From the NCBI GenBank assembly GCA_964030475.1, contig CAXIPT010000006.1:1854817-1918816 (forward strand): a stretch of 64,000 nucleotides of DNA, read 5' to 3'. Shown piece by piece: positions 1 through 12,223 of the stretch. Made by a program: the position numbers and the translations under genes. How positions within the stretch are numbered: the stretch's first letter is position 1; every line of letters starts with the position of its first letter. Below the pieces are notes generated by a model. It had not been told where the DNA came from. It was given only the letters and a program-made list of their open reading frames with translations, and made no database searches. The DNA comes from Tethya wilhelma. Lineage: Eukaryota > Porifera > Demospongiae > Tethyida > Tethyidae.

Positions 1-2
1 AT

Positions 3-75
3 TCTTGGCAACCACCAACAGCCAATGAAATCGACCTTAACAATGACCCTGGCACAAGAACATCTGAGAGTCATG
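3..75 (+). CDS. CD225 gene, exon ending in phase 1 (partial)
   Basis: Open in frame 3 (SWQPPTANEIDLNND...), ending CATG before donor gtaata. Phase 1 fits the next exon. The left edge is the window border. Confidence 0.5.
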
Positions 76-2786
76 GTAATAAAAATTTGCATAATATAAT
101 ATTACTACAGCATTAAATTATACCATATAGCCGGAAATATCGACGGGGATTTTAATTTGACGGTTTGACGGTCAAAGTCCAAATCGTCAAATTTAAATCC
201 GCCAATATTTTGTGCGCTGTATATGAATGTAGTATGCACACAAGCAAATCATCAAATCTAAATTCGTCAATTTTTTATTTTATTTTACGTTCTGTGGAGC
301 AAACCATCAAATTTTTTGACCATCAATATTTCCGGCTATACGGTATAATGAAATCAGGTTAACAATAAAAATGAAGGCACTGATGGTACACAAGCCTCGG
401 CACACTCAACTAGCTATCAGATTTAACAGTTATGTCCCCAGGTTCCCTTTAACTTTCCACTCATGGAAAGGCCCGGGAGAAAGGGAGCCTGGTCAGGGGA
501 TGAGCCTGTAGAGGCCCTGGTTACTGCTGTTATCACTCATGATATAAACTATTTGATGAACCAGCACTCTTTGGCAAGACTGAGCTATGCTATAATAAAA
601 CAGCGCTCAGCTGGTGTCAGAACAAAATCAGTACTCCATGGCCGGATACTCACTGTCAGTAACTGAGTCACTGAGGTGCTGAGTAGTGGCCATGCAGCTA
701 ATAGCCAACATCTATACTGTGTTACACGACCATATGCTTACATAGAAAGCAGTCAACTCCTGTCTGTCTTGCCAAGCAACTCTGACTGACCAACACAACA
801 GCAGCATCAAGCAGTGAGCATCATTGAATTCTAGATAATGCACACTACATCAATAGGTGTGGTCTCGAAGCTAAGTGCTCAAAGAAGCACAAACTGAGCC
901 TCAAATCTCAGCAACCACACTTTAGACAGCAGTTTTACAAGATCATTCAGAGTTATGAACGTAAGTACCATCCATTTTTTCGCTAGAGCTGTCTTTCTTC
1001 AGATTTCGATGTGACAGACAGACAGACGGACAAAATGACTACCATAATCCTCTGCACGTGCTATGCACATGCTGAGGCTTAATAATAGTTAATGCTCCTT
1101 CCTTTTTATATTGTGCACACATACATGTGCAGGATACTCACCAAGAACATCACATCAGCCTCCAATCAATGGCCATGGTACACAGAATGTAAGAAAAAAA
1201 ATTTTTAGGACAACTATCAACTTGTCTTATCATAGCTAAGCGACATTAATAACTTTACTACACAAAATTATACCATGGCTGTCATATCTGTCATGGACAC
1301 ATGCATCAGGTTCGCACAAGGCGCAACTATCATGGTGAATACGTCGACATTTTAATCTTTGTTGTACTAGTTGTGTGTCTGATCTTTCTACAAGTGTCTA
1401 CACTAATATGTCTCATCCCCGCACTGTATTTCAATAGAAAGGTATGTATATACTGTAGATCAGTAAATTTTCACTGTATAGCGTAGTATAGTGCACTTAT
1501 ACATGCATGCGATATAAGAGCCCTATCATACCTACATGTATGCCGGGTGTATCAAGAAAATTAATCTAACTAAGCCCAGTCACCAGCCTCCAAAATCCAG
1601 TGGTGTAGCCAGGGGAGGGGGGGGGGAGGACATATGAAACAATATTCCCAGTACGGTAGTACTGGGTACATAGGAATGGCATAGAAGAAGAAGAAGATGG
1701 AGAAAATTCGAGGTTTGGCACATTTTAGTTTGATACTTTAGCGATGGTTTTATGCCATGTTTTTGGGCTCATTAGAAAGAGAAAGAGCTAAATAGTAGCT
1801 TAAGAAGCCTTTTAGAGCCAAGCGCCTAGTTTTTGCAGAGTTATTCAAGTGAATATTTGTATTACGCTAATGGGCCATCCATCTTGCGCCCATTTTTCTC
1901 TGAGAGTGCTCACTTTCAGAAGCTGATTCTTGAATGAATAAACTTGGTTTCTTTGTCTTCAACCGCTTTTTGGCATCGGTTATTGGTCTCTCTAGCCAAG
2001 TCGCTAGATACCAGACGAAAAGCACCTTCTCCGTATGGCAGCCATTAATTTCTATACTCACGAATAATTCATTAGCTACTGGGAAAATCAAGTTGACGAC
2101 CCTTTCCATACATAGAAGTGTGCGTTATTTAGAATTCACGTATTTCGTGACAAGTACAGATATAGATTCTGCTATTCCCATAACTACTGGATACAAAACT
2201 CCACCATAGCTATTAGTTGCTTTAGACAATTTGCTAGGGTACGTGTAGATATTAATTATTCAGAAAAATATATAACAAACAAGTGAAAAAAAATATTAGA
2301 AATGTAATGAGAACATAGGAATGGCCAAATTGTAAAAAGTAAGCAAACAAGATAGGAATGGTGGTCAGATTGAGAGAAGAGTTCATTCCTGTGTCCACTA
2401 TGTCATCGAGCTAGGGATATGAACATAACTGAGACACACAAAATGAACTCTTAATTCTCTCAATCCGATCACCATTCCTATCTTGTTTGCTTACTTTTTA
2501 CGATTTGGCCATTCCTATGTTCTCATTACATTTCTAATGTTTTTTTCACTTGTAGTCAAATGTATTAATTGATTAGGCACAATGTAGTACTAAGCTTAGC
2601 AGTATATAAATTATTATGCTTATTTTTTTGCAGGTCAAACAGTTTAAAGCATCTGGTGATTTACAGAAAGCAAGGACGTATGATTGCTATACAGGAACAT
2701 GTATAGTTTTAACACTAGTATACCATATACCATTGGTTGTTTGTATACCATGCTTAGTTTGCTGCCTTATTGAAATCGTATCATGA
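3..2786 (+). CDS. CD225/dispanin (IFITM-like) transmembrane protein, 5' end outside window
   Basis: Four exons join with consistent phase: 3-75, 1133-1188, 1310-1441 and 2634-2786 (TGA at 2784-2786). The N-terminal part is hydrophilic and rich in Pro, Ser, Thr and Asn. The third exon carries a hydrophobic helix (ILIFVVLVVCLIFLQV...). The fourth gives the linker KQFKASGDLQKART, matching the CD225 signature of a KV..Y.AGDY.GA.R type loop, and a second hydrophobic helix ending in Cys-rich LVCCLIEIVS. Two helices joined by this loop define the CD225/dispanin family, which includes vertebrate IFITMs and proline-rich transmembrane proteins; these sit in membranes with a cytoplasmic Pro-rich N-terminus. 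The domain call is firm. Joining exons 1 and 2 is less sure, because the exon 3 acceptor has a weak pyrimidine tract. The first exon continues upstream of the window. Function in this organism is unknown. Confidence 0.75.
119..348. repeat. MITE with terminal inverted repeats, in CD225 intron 1
   Basis: The left end TTATACCATATAGCCGGAAA and the right end TTTCCGGCTATACGGTATAA are near-perfect inverted copies. The interior is AT-rich with repeated CGTCAAAT or ATCAAATT words. Related ends occur at 4612-4823 and 52229. Confidence 0.75.
349..829. other. intron sequence, no supported gene
   Basis: This is CD225 intron 1. A short open stretch at 352-423 (NNKNEGTDGTQASAHSTSY) resembles exon 1 in composition, but it enters in the wrong phase and is not included. 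A 67-codon ORF at 463-666 is unrecognised. Confidence 0.4.
830..1090 (+). repeat. dispersed repeat, copy 1
   Basis: It shares order and wording (tctcgaagctaag..., gacagacagac, ..aaaacgactac, ...tgctgaggctta) with 42600-42870 (+), 47260-47530 (+) and 49085-49390 (-). Copies are diverged and show no coding potential; they could be SINE-like. Confidence 0.6.
1133..1188 (+). CDS. CD225 gene, small Pro-rich exon
   Basis: It lies between acceptor tgtgcag and donor gtaaga, enters in phase 1 and leaves in phase 0. It reads YSPRTSHQPPINGHGTQN, typical of the disordered N-terminal arm of dispanins. Confidence 0.55.
1310..1441 (+). CDS. CD225 gene, first membrane helix exon
   Basis: Acceptor catcag, donor gtatgt, phase 0 at both ends, 44 codons. 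It starts VRTRRNYHGEYVD, then about 28 hydrophobic residues, ending YFNRK. The hydrophobic run followed by a basic end matches the CD225 re-entrant or first helix. Confidence 0.75.
1598..1630 (+). repeat. single terminus of a CAGTGGYGTAGCCAGG element
   Basis: CAGTGGTGTAGCCAGGGG followed by a G run is the same end sequence as the complete element at 33448-33851. No partner end was found nearby, so it is a fragment. Confidence 0.55.
1735..1885 (+). repeat. dispersed repeat, inverted copy near 36.1 kb
   Basis: GCGATGGTTTTATGCCATG...ATTACGCTAATGGGCCATC reads as the reverse complement of about 36030-36200 (GATGGCTCATTAGCGCAAT...ACATGGCCTAAAACCAT). Both copies adjoin a TAGGAATGG word. Confidence 0.65.
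2278..2553. repeat. hairpin MITE, TAGGAATGG group, copy 1
   Basis: The two arms are near-perfect inverted copies of about 110 bp, running from ACAAGTGAAAAAAAATATTAG through ATAGGAATGGCCAAATTGTA to GATAGGAATGG, around a short loop. It lies in the last CD225 intron. Related copies: 36635-36916 and about 47542-47738. Confidence 0.85.
2634..2786 (+). CDS. CD225 gene, last exon with second membrane helix
   Basis: A strong acceptor (tttttttgcag) precedes VKQFKASGDLQKARTYD. Phase 0, 50 codons plus TGA. The second helix is Cys-rich near the C-terminus (CIPCLVCC), a possible palmitoylation region as in IFITM proteins; that last point is inference. Confidence 0.8.
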   Translation, partial: VKQFKASGDLQKARTYDCYTGTCIVLTLVYHIPLVVCIPCLVCCLIEIVS

Positions 2787-3122
2787 TGAGCCTGTTTGTG
2801 CATGATGACTATACATACACTAGAACTATATGCACAACAATTACTTTGTCTGACTATCATTATGATAACAATATACCCCAGCATAGTAATGATTTATATA
2901 TCTTTCACATGATGCACATTGCAGCTAGGGTATTATTAACCGTAAATGGTTCACAGCATATACGTGTAATTTAAAAATTTCTGAAACTAAAGAGATCAGA
3001 TCTGTATAATATACAATGTCATATATATTATACTCTTACTCAATTGCATTACTAGAACTCTAGACCAGACATGCATGGTCATGTACTTGACTGGAGTACT
3101 AACATTTGCAATAATCATATAT
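2787..3122. other. convergent intergenic stretch
   Basis: No clear gene. On the minus strand, acceptor ...tactccag near 3100 followed by TCAAGTACATGA would, spliced in phase 0 to the exon at 3292-3417, give three residues and a stop. It is a possible last exon of the coiled-coil gene but unsupported otherwise. No AATAAA is evident near the CD225 stop. Confidence 0.3.
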
Positions 3123-3275
3123 ACGTATATATATGGTAGTATAGTAGGAATGGGCCGAATGTCCTATATAGACATAATACTGTTACAGTAACATTGCCAA
3201 ACTGTTTAGCTCTGGGCATAAAAATCTAGCAAAACAATGTTAAGTCTTCAAATTTGCTCAGAAATGCAATCTCTA
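3123..3275 (-). repeat. tail fragment of composite repeat A, reversed
   Basis: GGTAGTATAGTAGGAATGGG and the following segment, with TCTAGCAAAACAATGTTAAG, are the reverse complement of the right end of the repeat copies at 24.4, 29.8, 34.5, 52.8 and 61.7 kb. It sits just beyond the donor of the exon at 3292-3417. Confidence 0.7.
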
Positions 3276-3291
3276 AGTTTCATTCTCTAAC

Positions 3292-3417
3292 CTGTTTCAA
3301 CTGGTCCAGGAGGTCTTGACAGACTGGTAGTTGAGAATTGTGCAGGACACTTTCCCGGATTTTGGTGGCAACTTCAGTTCTTTGGTCAGTCATACCAGCC
3401 AACTTGGTGTGCATAGA
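3292..3417 (-). CDS. coiled-coil gene, exon 14 (last one located)
   Basis: Acceptor ctattgtag, donor gttaga, phase 0-0, 42 codons: SMHTKLAGMTDQRTEVATKI... to LLDQLKQ. The good donor means the transcript continues. Confidence 0.8.
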
Positions 3418-5142
3418 CTACAATAGGGACAATGGACAAGATGATAATAGTTAACCCTAAATTAGAGCGCGCGCTAATAATTCAATAATTTCACTAACGC
3501 GTAATGTGCAATAATGCACAAACGTGGTTGCGTAATACAAGTTTTAGCTCAATTTTTGCAAGCTAAACAATTACCACCGAACTTTAAACTCTATATACTA
3601 ATAGGTAAGGGACTCACTAGTAATATACTCAAGTTAAAGCTAGAGGTGTGGCGTTGCAGACACAACGAATTGCTAGTAGTCACAATCGTTGCGATTGTGA
3701 TGATCGGTTTTAGAGCAACGTTTTCTCCTCAGCCCTTTGGAGCACAGGCTTTAAACTTGCAGCATAGGTGCAGGGATAGTTAGTCCATTGCTTTTGAAAG
3801 TCTGGTTAGCAAACTAGAAAAAAAGCCTTAGACGCGAAGGGATATTAGTGTGTCAGACCCCCTCGCTGAAGTTCAGGCTTTTTTTCAGAGAAAAGCTGGG
3901 TTGGTGCACTGTTGCTTGCACCATAGTTAGTTTGACTACTGCTCAGTTGCATCGTGAAATGAACTTTGTCTAGCTGCTACTACTCATTAAGCGTACATAT
4001 ACGCTTGCCGCGAAATTCGATGCACAGAAATTGAGCGTATATATACGCTCACCGCATTCATAGGGTTAAAAATAAGTAGTCAGTCCAAAAAAAGCACCTA
4101 AACACAAAAACTGAATCGAAGGGCAAGTGTGGGCAACTTTAAAGTCTGCAACACCCTAACCATAATGCCCACATGAATAAAATCTACCAGGCTCTCTCCC
4201 TTCTTTTGCACTGAGATAATAAAAATAGCTGGAGAGAGCCTGATTCGGGGCTATACCATTGAAGTCTACATACAAGGAGTTTTCAAAGAAATAGAACAGA
4301 TGGATAAATTTTCAACATCCTAAGATGCTGGGACAGGATCATTATATCTACCTTGCAACTCTCAAGGTATTTATCAACATCAGTGACATTTTGTTTCTCC
4401 TCCAGAAGGGTCTTGGCTTCATTTAACACCCTGGAGATGGTCTGGAGGTGACGGTAGAGGGAGTTGATGTCAGCCTCTCTTTCACGGAGCTCCCTCATGC
4501 ACGTGGCCACCTGAAGACAAAAAATACAAGACACAGTGTATGACGGCATGCTGTCAATCCTTTTAATACCCAAATCATGCTGGGCATTAGTAATTCATGA
4601 GCTAGATTGTAATACAGTATAGCGGGAAATTTCCATGGGGTAAAATTTCTGCGAATTTTGTGATTTTGCAGCTTTCAGCGAAAATTTTTCCTCGCGAAAT
4701 TTTTAAGGTACGAGGTCGTCACGTAATGTTGAGACGCAATCCACGAAAATTTTCCCCGCAAATTTCTATCCAAGACGAAAATACAAAAATTTTCCACCAA
4801 GAAAAATTCCCTCTATACGGTATCAGTAAAATCAATTATAAACATTTGAGTCTGATTTAACTTTCTGTGAATAAAAAGCAAAAATTTTGGGAAATTGTAC
4901 ATTAACTTTATCACAAGCCTAGAATGATTTGGGGAGATACATAGGTAGAGTTTTTAAGCAACACACACACATACATTCATGTTAGTGGTATGCCACAGTG
5001 TTGAGACGTCAAACAGCAGTATCTCCATCAGCTGGCCCACCCGGGAGCAAGAGGGAGACCGACCTAGGGAGACAACCAGACCAAGACTCTCCTCGTTGTA
5101 CTGGTCGAGAGTTGGATGAAGTTTGACGAGTCGATCTTTTAG

Positions 5143-5220
<78 letters not shown>

Positions 5221-7188
5221 TGTAAGTGTGTGTGCGTGTGAGTGTGTTTGCATAAGTTCATGTGAGTGCATAAGTGCATGTGAGTGAGAGAGTGAGCGAG
5301 TATGTGAGTGTATGAATGCAAGTCAGGAGTATAAGAATGCTTATGTGAGTGTTGTGTACAATAACGTGCATCAAATCTAGCAGCAAGATAATAAATTCTA
5401 CACTTTACCTGGCATTGATCAATGCAATAGTGAACTTTCTCCAAGTCAGGAACCTTCGGGGGGTGGATGACTGAAATTTGTTCCGAGACCCCCTTCAGAG
5501 CGGTCTCCAGTTCTCGTACCCCCTCAACAAATGCCAGGCACTGTGCCCTCTGCTCAAAGCTCTCAAGTTGACTGATGGACTCATCAAGAGCCAGGGCATC
5601 GGCTGAAGGAAGTGAGGTTGTCTGGAAGAGATCAAAAGGCCATGAACATGTAAAAATACACATGCAAACACTCACTGACTCATACGCTACAAAGCTAAAA
5701 TATTTAAATACATACACAGGTCAGTCATGCTTGTAAAGGCTCTGTCATTGGACACACTGGTACAGTATAGTCAACACTTTGTCAATGAGTATAAAAAGAT
5801 TAATATTATATATATATAGTCAAAATGTGTTACAAATATTTATAAAATACATGTAGCAGCTAAGTTCGTCTGGTTTGAGAATGCCGGTACAAAAATTTGA
5901 ATAACTTTCTAAATATCCAACTAATTTCAAAATTTCAAGCACCATTGGAAAACGCTCGTTCTCCCCGTTCTTTTGGTTACTTTTCCAGCATTCTATGCCT
6001 TACCAGTCAAAAGTTAGCTATTTTGTCCCATATGAAAAGTATTGCATGAATTCATTATTTCTCTTCCGGCGGCATTCTCAAACCAGATGGAATTTAGAAT
6101 TGGTTTAGCTCAAACCAAATACACCTAACGCACACCAACATGACAATAGGATCCACGACTCTACCAACCTTTTCTAGAGTGGACCACTCACTGCTAATAA
6201 ACTCCAAGAGGCTCTCGTGCAGCGAGGCCCTGCTCCCATGATGGCCTCTCTTCTTACTCCTCTTCTTCTTGCGAACCACAGCATACTGGCTCTCAACACC
6301 ACCTCCTCCTGCTGATGGGTGGGGAGTCAAGTTAGAAGCACTGGAGCTCTTTGAAACTGCTTTAGGATCTCGGTCAAATGAGAGATCAATTTCGACGTAG
6401 CGAATTTTGTTGGGACCCGAGGCCGAGCGTCTGTGAGGGGAGGGTGGAGGTGGTGAGAGAATGTGTGGAGGTGGGAGGGGTGAGGGGTGACTGTGTGAGG
6501 ATGTGGAGAGTGGAGATGGGATGGGCTTTGTTGGGAGAGTGACTCGTGGGCCTAGTTGCCGTGGCAACTGCTCAATGGCATTGTCAAGTGACCTTGAGGG
6601 AATCTAAAACAAACAAAAAAAGAAATTATTTGCACTGTACGAAAATTCCCTGCTACATACAGTACTACAACTACCATATTTTCGTAAAAATTCTGCTATC
6701 ATAACGATACAGCTAGCTATTGTGGTCTCTAATACTATTCTATTATGTAAGGTGTTTGCTGCGATTGTGATAACGTTTATTAATTTTGAGTAGTTGGCCA
6801 AAATTTAATAGTGTATGCAATAGACTTTCAAGTAAGGATATTCCATAATACCCTGGTAAATCATTATAACTCTGTAGCAATTAATAGTCCTCCGTCTCTT
6901 ACCAGGTTGTACTCTATGAGAGGGGAGGGTAGGATCTCCTCCACTCTCTCATAGAGGGCAGGAGGAACGTCCGAGGGTCTCCTGTTGCCCTCCTTGCTGC
7001 TGGACTCCTTACGAGCTGCCTCAATCTGTTCTTCAAAGGAGAGACCACGCCCAAGGGCCGATACCGTGTTTGGTGGGTGGAGGGAGGGACCACGATCGGA
7101 CCCAATGTCAATTTCGGCGTATTTTCTCTCTGTCTTGCTACGTTGAGCCACGTGGCCATTGGGGATGTGGTTGGAGTGGTTGGAGTTG

Positions 7189-7252
<64 letters not shown>

Positions 7253-8952
7253 CATGTACGTATATATACAATACTTATAATTATCCATACTTTACATGTC
7301 ATATGCAAGTACTACGAATAATATTACTTTTTATTGGCATGCATCAGTCTGAGGTCAAACATGTTGTAACCATGTGCCAAGTCAAAAGATACACGATTAA
7401 GCTTAGAAAATGTGCAAGTTAGTGCATATAGCTACAAACCATAGGTGCTTGCATATACATATGTAAGTCCGGGAAATATCTACATGTTACACTGGTCAAC
7501 AGTTATTGACGTGCTACTTTAACAACCCTTACAATTCTAAAGATTACTAATAAAATAATAATGATTATCATAGAAACAATAGCAGTGCATAAATTATAAA
7601 GCTTCTAGAAGCAAATAAAAAAAAATATTGCTATATATTACAGGAATAGACAAAAGTGTATGCATATATACAGTGCTAACCTTTACTCTCAACCGCTGCA
7701 CTACTGCGGCTCTCCCTCTGGCCGTCTACCAGTGCCCCACCATCACGATCCCGCCCCTCTTCTCCTCCGACATCGATCCCCCTGAGGCCCCCCTCTATCT
7801 CAGCGAGGGCCTTGGTGTTGGTGGTGATCTGAGAGAGGAGCTCAGACAGGGAGTGGTTGTCCTCTGGGCTCAGGATGGACGTGATTGGTTGGAGGCGGTC
7901 GGAGATGGACGAGAGAAGGGAGCGTTTGGTTTCAACATCAGCAAGGAGTGTCTGGAAAATACATGAGAAACAATAATAGTTAGCAATTGGTGTAAGTATA
8001 GTGTGCCACTACTGATCAACAGTTATTGACTTGCTATGCTGGCAATCTTTACCATCTTTGCAAGATGTTAAAATTGCTAACATCAGCAATAAATAGAAAC
8101 AATAGCAGTGGACAAAATGATAAAGCTTCTAGAAGCAATGTAAGAAAAAAGTGTACACAATATTACCATTATAGGAATAGACAAAAATGCATGTACATAG
8201 ATAGTGCTGTACGCAATAGTAATGTAAAGCTGAATCGTTATTGACTCAAACTTACATTCCTAGTCGTCACAAGTTTGGTATTCATCCCGCCTGGTTTCCT
8301 TGCCTTCTTGTTCAAAGCTTGAACAGTGAGGCTATTCTCAGTCACCCACGAACTCAACACACTCACTTCTAACAAAAGCTGATCAGCTCTGCTGCGCGAC
8401 TGAAAAAAAAAAAGAAAAAAAAAAGATTAAAACCTTATAGCTTGCATGATCATTATTAATGGGTTCATTGGATTGTAGATATATACAAATTGTTAAACTT
8501 ACAAGTGTTTCAAGAAGTTCAAATATCTCCACGATGAGGCTGTGAAAGGTCTCGCTGAGAGACTGAAGGTCACTTTTGACCAAACGCCCGTCGAAAATGG
8601 GCTCCAAATAGAGCAGGTGAGTGGACATGTCTTGAATGGATTGCAACTGACTCTTACGTTCATTGACACTTGTCAAAGCCTTCGGGTAACAGCACCAGAA
8701 ATGAATGAAACAAACAAAACAACAACACGAAATATAATTTTAAGTGGTGCAATTTTAGAGCACAAATTTAGTGTATTTGCAAGCGTACCTCTCTTAGTTT
8801 GGTCCAGTTCTCCTCCGAATAACTGTCTTTCTCTTTCTTGGCTTTCTCAACAGTGGCTTTGTGAGTGGCTAGAGTGTTTTTGAAACCCTTGATCTCACCT
8901 TCGTACTGCATTACAAACTCCAGCACTTCATCGACCTTGTAGTGTGTGTGTT

Positions 8953-9006
<54 letters not shown>

Positions 9007-9007
9007 N

Positions 9008-9044
<37 letters not shown>

Positions 9045-12000
9045 TGTGCGTGTGTAGGTATGTGGTGTGTGCGTGCGGTGCAAAAATGCCACCAAAGCAG
9101 GCACAGTTTTAGTTGACACATCTAAGATCAACACAAGTCCATTGTTTTCACTAAACTATTCATTTTACAAATGTTTGTTTGTTCTGAACCTGCTATAAGC
9201 ACAGAGTGTAAAATAGATAAAGAACTGCAAATTCAAACCATACCAACAACTAAGACTCTAAATCGTTCCTAAGGTTGTTTGATGTTTGATGTACGCTGCA
9301 ATCTCACTACTCCCTAGATGCAGGACTAAGTTGTAAGTGTTTCAAGCAATCCTACAATATCTTGGTGTAAATGAAGAAGCATATCGGAAAAATAATCTCC
9401 ACTATTTTATTTCACTTTGCCATACAATACAGAGTGGATACAATGTATATGTAATTTGAAACACTGCTGGAAGCATCAGTATGGGCATTTGTATCATGAC
9501 TGCATGAAACTATACAACTCTGATTCACCAATGGAAACATGAACAATTGTATTATAGTCAACATGCTATAAACAAAATCAAGGGTTACACGATATGCACG
9601 GAAAGAATATTTGCATAATCAACATCACATACAATACTGTTGAGTAGCTAATTTTTTTTGACAAACTTAAGTCGACTGTAGGCATACCTAGTATAAGATT
9701 TGCTAAGCATTGCTTTGAATATCCATCTCTGAATTAGTGTTTGTTTGGAGCTTGTATTACTATTTTCCGTGAGTGAAAGGTCAAAGGGGAGAGAGCCTGG
9801 GTACAAGGCTATGGTATGTACATACAACTTAAGCTATACAGAACCTCCCACTATAAATTACACACCTGTTGCATGCTGTCCTTGCAGTGTTTCTGAAGGA
9901 GCTCAACTCTCTCGCTCAACTTCACGATCTCCTCCTTGTTGGCCATGATCTCGCTGTGGGAGTAGCTCGGTGGTGGGTGGGACTTGGTGGGACTCAGGTG
10001 CTGCTTCACCTTCTTGGCGTTGAGTTGCTGCTTGGCCGTCGAAGAGAAGGCAGCTCTTAGAGTGAGCAGCTCGTGTTGTTGGACTTCAAGAATCGATGAC
10101 ATAGCCTGTGGAAAATTGAGGAAGAATTGCAAACAAGAACTTTATCAACAGCTAAGAAGAGTCGTTCCTATATGAGGCCAATATGGTTCTTCATTGCACA
10201 AAATCTTATGGGATTTCTTACAACTTAAGTCATGCATGCAGGGAGCAGTGATAATGCTCAGAAAAACAATCTTCATTATTCTATTTCATATTGTCATACA
10301 ATACTAATAGGTGATTAGATCACAAATTATATACAATATCCACCCACAATGCACTGGCTGTCAACAATGAGGACAATAATCTGCCATCACACACTGATGT
10401 ATGACTAGCTACAGCTAGTTCTACCACACATGTACCTTCATCTCTCCCAGGTGTAGCTCCAGAGCCAGTGACTGCAGTCCACAGTGTCTGTTCTCAGCAA
10501 TGGAGTGAATGAACTCTTGCATCTGCATCGACATCTCTTTGAGGCGGTCTGACAGCTCAACTGAACATTTAGAGAATAAAATAATGTATCATACAGCTTG
10601 CCATTTAGCTATTCAATATAGCTATAGTGATAAATAGCCTAGCAGCATTTTGATTCTACTGGTAAGTAATTTCGGCGGCGCGTTATCTTATAATGTTCGC
10701 GCGTTGGCACAGAATATTATTGCACATGGTTCGCACTATTTAAAACGCATTTATTGTTTACAAACCTGGCTTTATTTTCACGTCCAGTGCGTCCATGCTT
10801 TTGCATCTCCGCGCATCGAGCTGGAGACCACCATTGTAGGCAGTATTCTTGAAATTCCACCTGACATCAGTAGTACTACTAGCAGCAGATCCACCCAGCT
10901 CTAGAGCAGAAGAAGAATTAGCTTCTGACACAAAATGGCCACCGATAATGGGCTTTGGATCAAGAGAGTCCAGAGAAGCAATGCTAGCTCTGTCACTAGC
11001 AAGGAGGTCTCCCACACTCCCAGCCTTGGTGGGCACAAGAAGAGGCTTCCCAGAGTCTTTATCATCTGTAGAAACTGGCACAAAAGCACGTGGACGATCG
11101 CTAGTCTCTGAAATGTGTGCAATACGATCGTAATCTCCACTCAACCTCCTCCTGGCTTTAGTCAAGTCCTTCTCATTCATGGCTACAATAACTGCAGATA
11201 TGGGCCTTCGCCTCCTACCACTAGATCTAGTACTATTCACACTCTCAAGGCTACCGACACTACCTATACTATTCGAAGACAACTGACGCTGCACTCTTCT
11301 CACTTTTACTCTATACTCTATGTTACTGGAACAGCTGGAGGAAGTGTTTATACCGGTAGTCTTGGCAGCCACTGATGTGTTTGTGGCCTGGGTCATTGAA
11401 TCCTTAGAGGGGGTCTGAGCTGGGCAAACAGAAGTCCCATTGAGCGTGACCCCCTGGTGCTTGTAGAGCTGCGTGTTGTTGTGTACTGCTGGCTTTGTTG
11501 GTGTGGAAGACTTGGCCACCCTTGGGTTAGCACCACCGTGATAGCCAGAGCTGGAAGTCAATGAGCCGTTTGCTGAGTTGCTCAAGGATGTGGGGATGAT
11601 TGGTAGACTGGCACGCCTACCGGAAGATTTAGAGGAAGCACTTGGATTTACAAACTCTGTACTCTGGTCCAGACTGTGTGTGAGGCTAGAGCTGCTACTG
11701 GCTGGGCTGTTTAACTTTTGAGTTCGATTTTCAGACCTGAAATGATTTGGAGATTTATCGTCAAGCCCATCAGTGGTGTCTTTACCAGAATGATGATGCT
11801 GCTGCTTTTGTTTGTAAGGTGATGAGCGTTTTGCAAAATGTTGTGGAGAAGGCCCGTTTGAACTGGAGCTAGAGTTTAACTTCTCCTGCGACGATACGGC
11901 AAAGCTGAAAGGTCTCAGTGACTCCTTCTCCTGTATTGCAGTGGCAAGGGTGTTTGATAAAGAGGCGTAGTGTTGTCTGGCTTGCATGCAAATGGAAGCA

Positions 12001-12190
12001 AACCGTGTGTTCAGGTCTTTCACTTCTGTAGCTAGTTCGGCGAGTTTAGGATCGTGTTGAGAGAGAGAGGGAGAGGGAGAGAGTTCTTTTTGTCCTGGGT
12101 CAGTTGCTTCACCGATTTCTTTGCAGAGACTGTTGACTTCTTGCATGTAAGAACACCTCTCTTTCATTTGCAGGAGCAGATCCTGAATGG

Positions 12191-12223
<33 letters not shown>

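Noticed and set aside
352..426. Possible CD225 exon NNKNEGTDGTQASAHSTSY
   Set aside because: Similar composition to exon 1, but it would enter in the wrong phase, lacks a donor and runs into a stop; a decayed exon copy is possible.
4954..5717. Long minus-strand frames with His-Thr runs
   Set aside because: They are translations of (CA)n tracts fused to the real exons at 4975-5145 and 5409-5621; the splice sites remove the repeat.
7077..7422. Plus-strand Cys-Val frames
   Set aside because: They are (TG)n translations opposite a real minus-strand exon.
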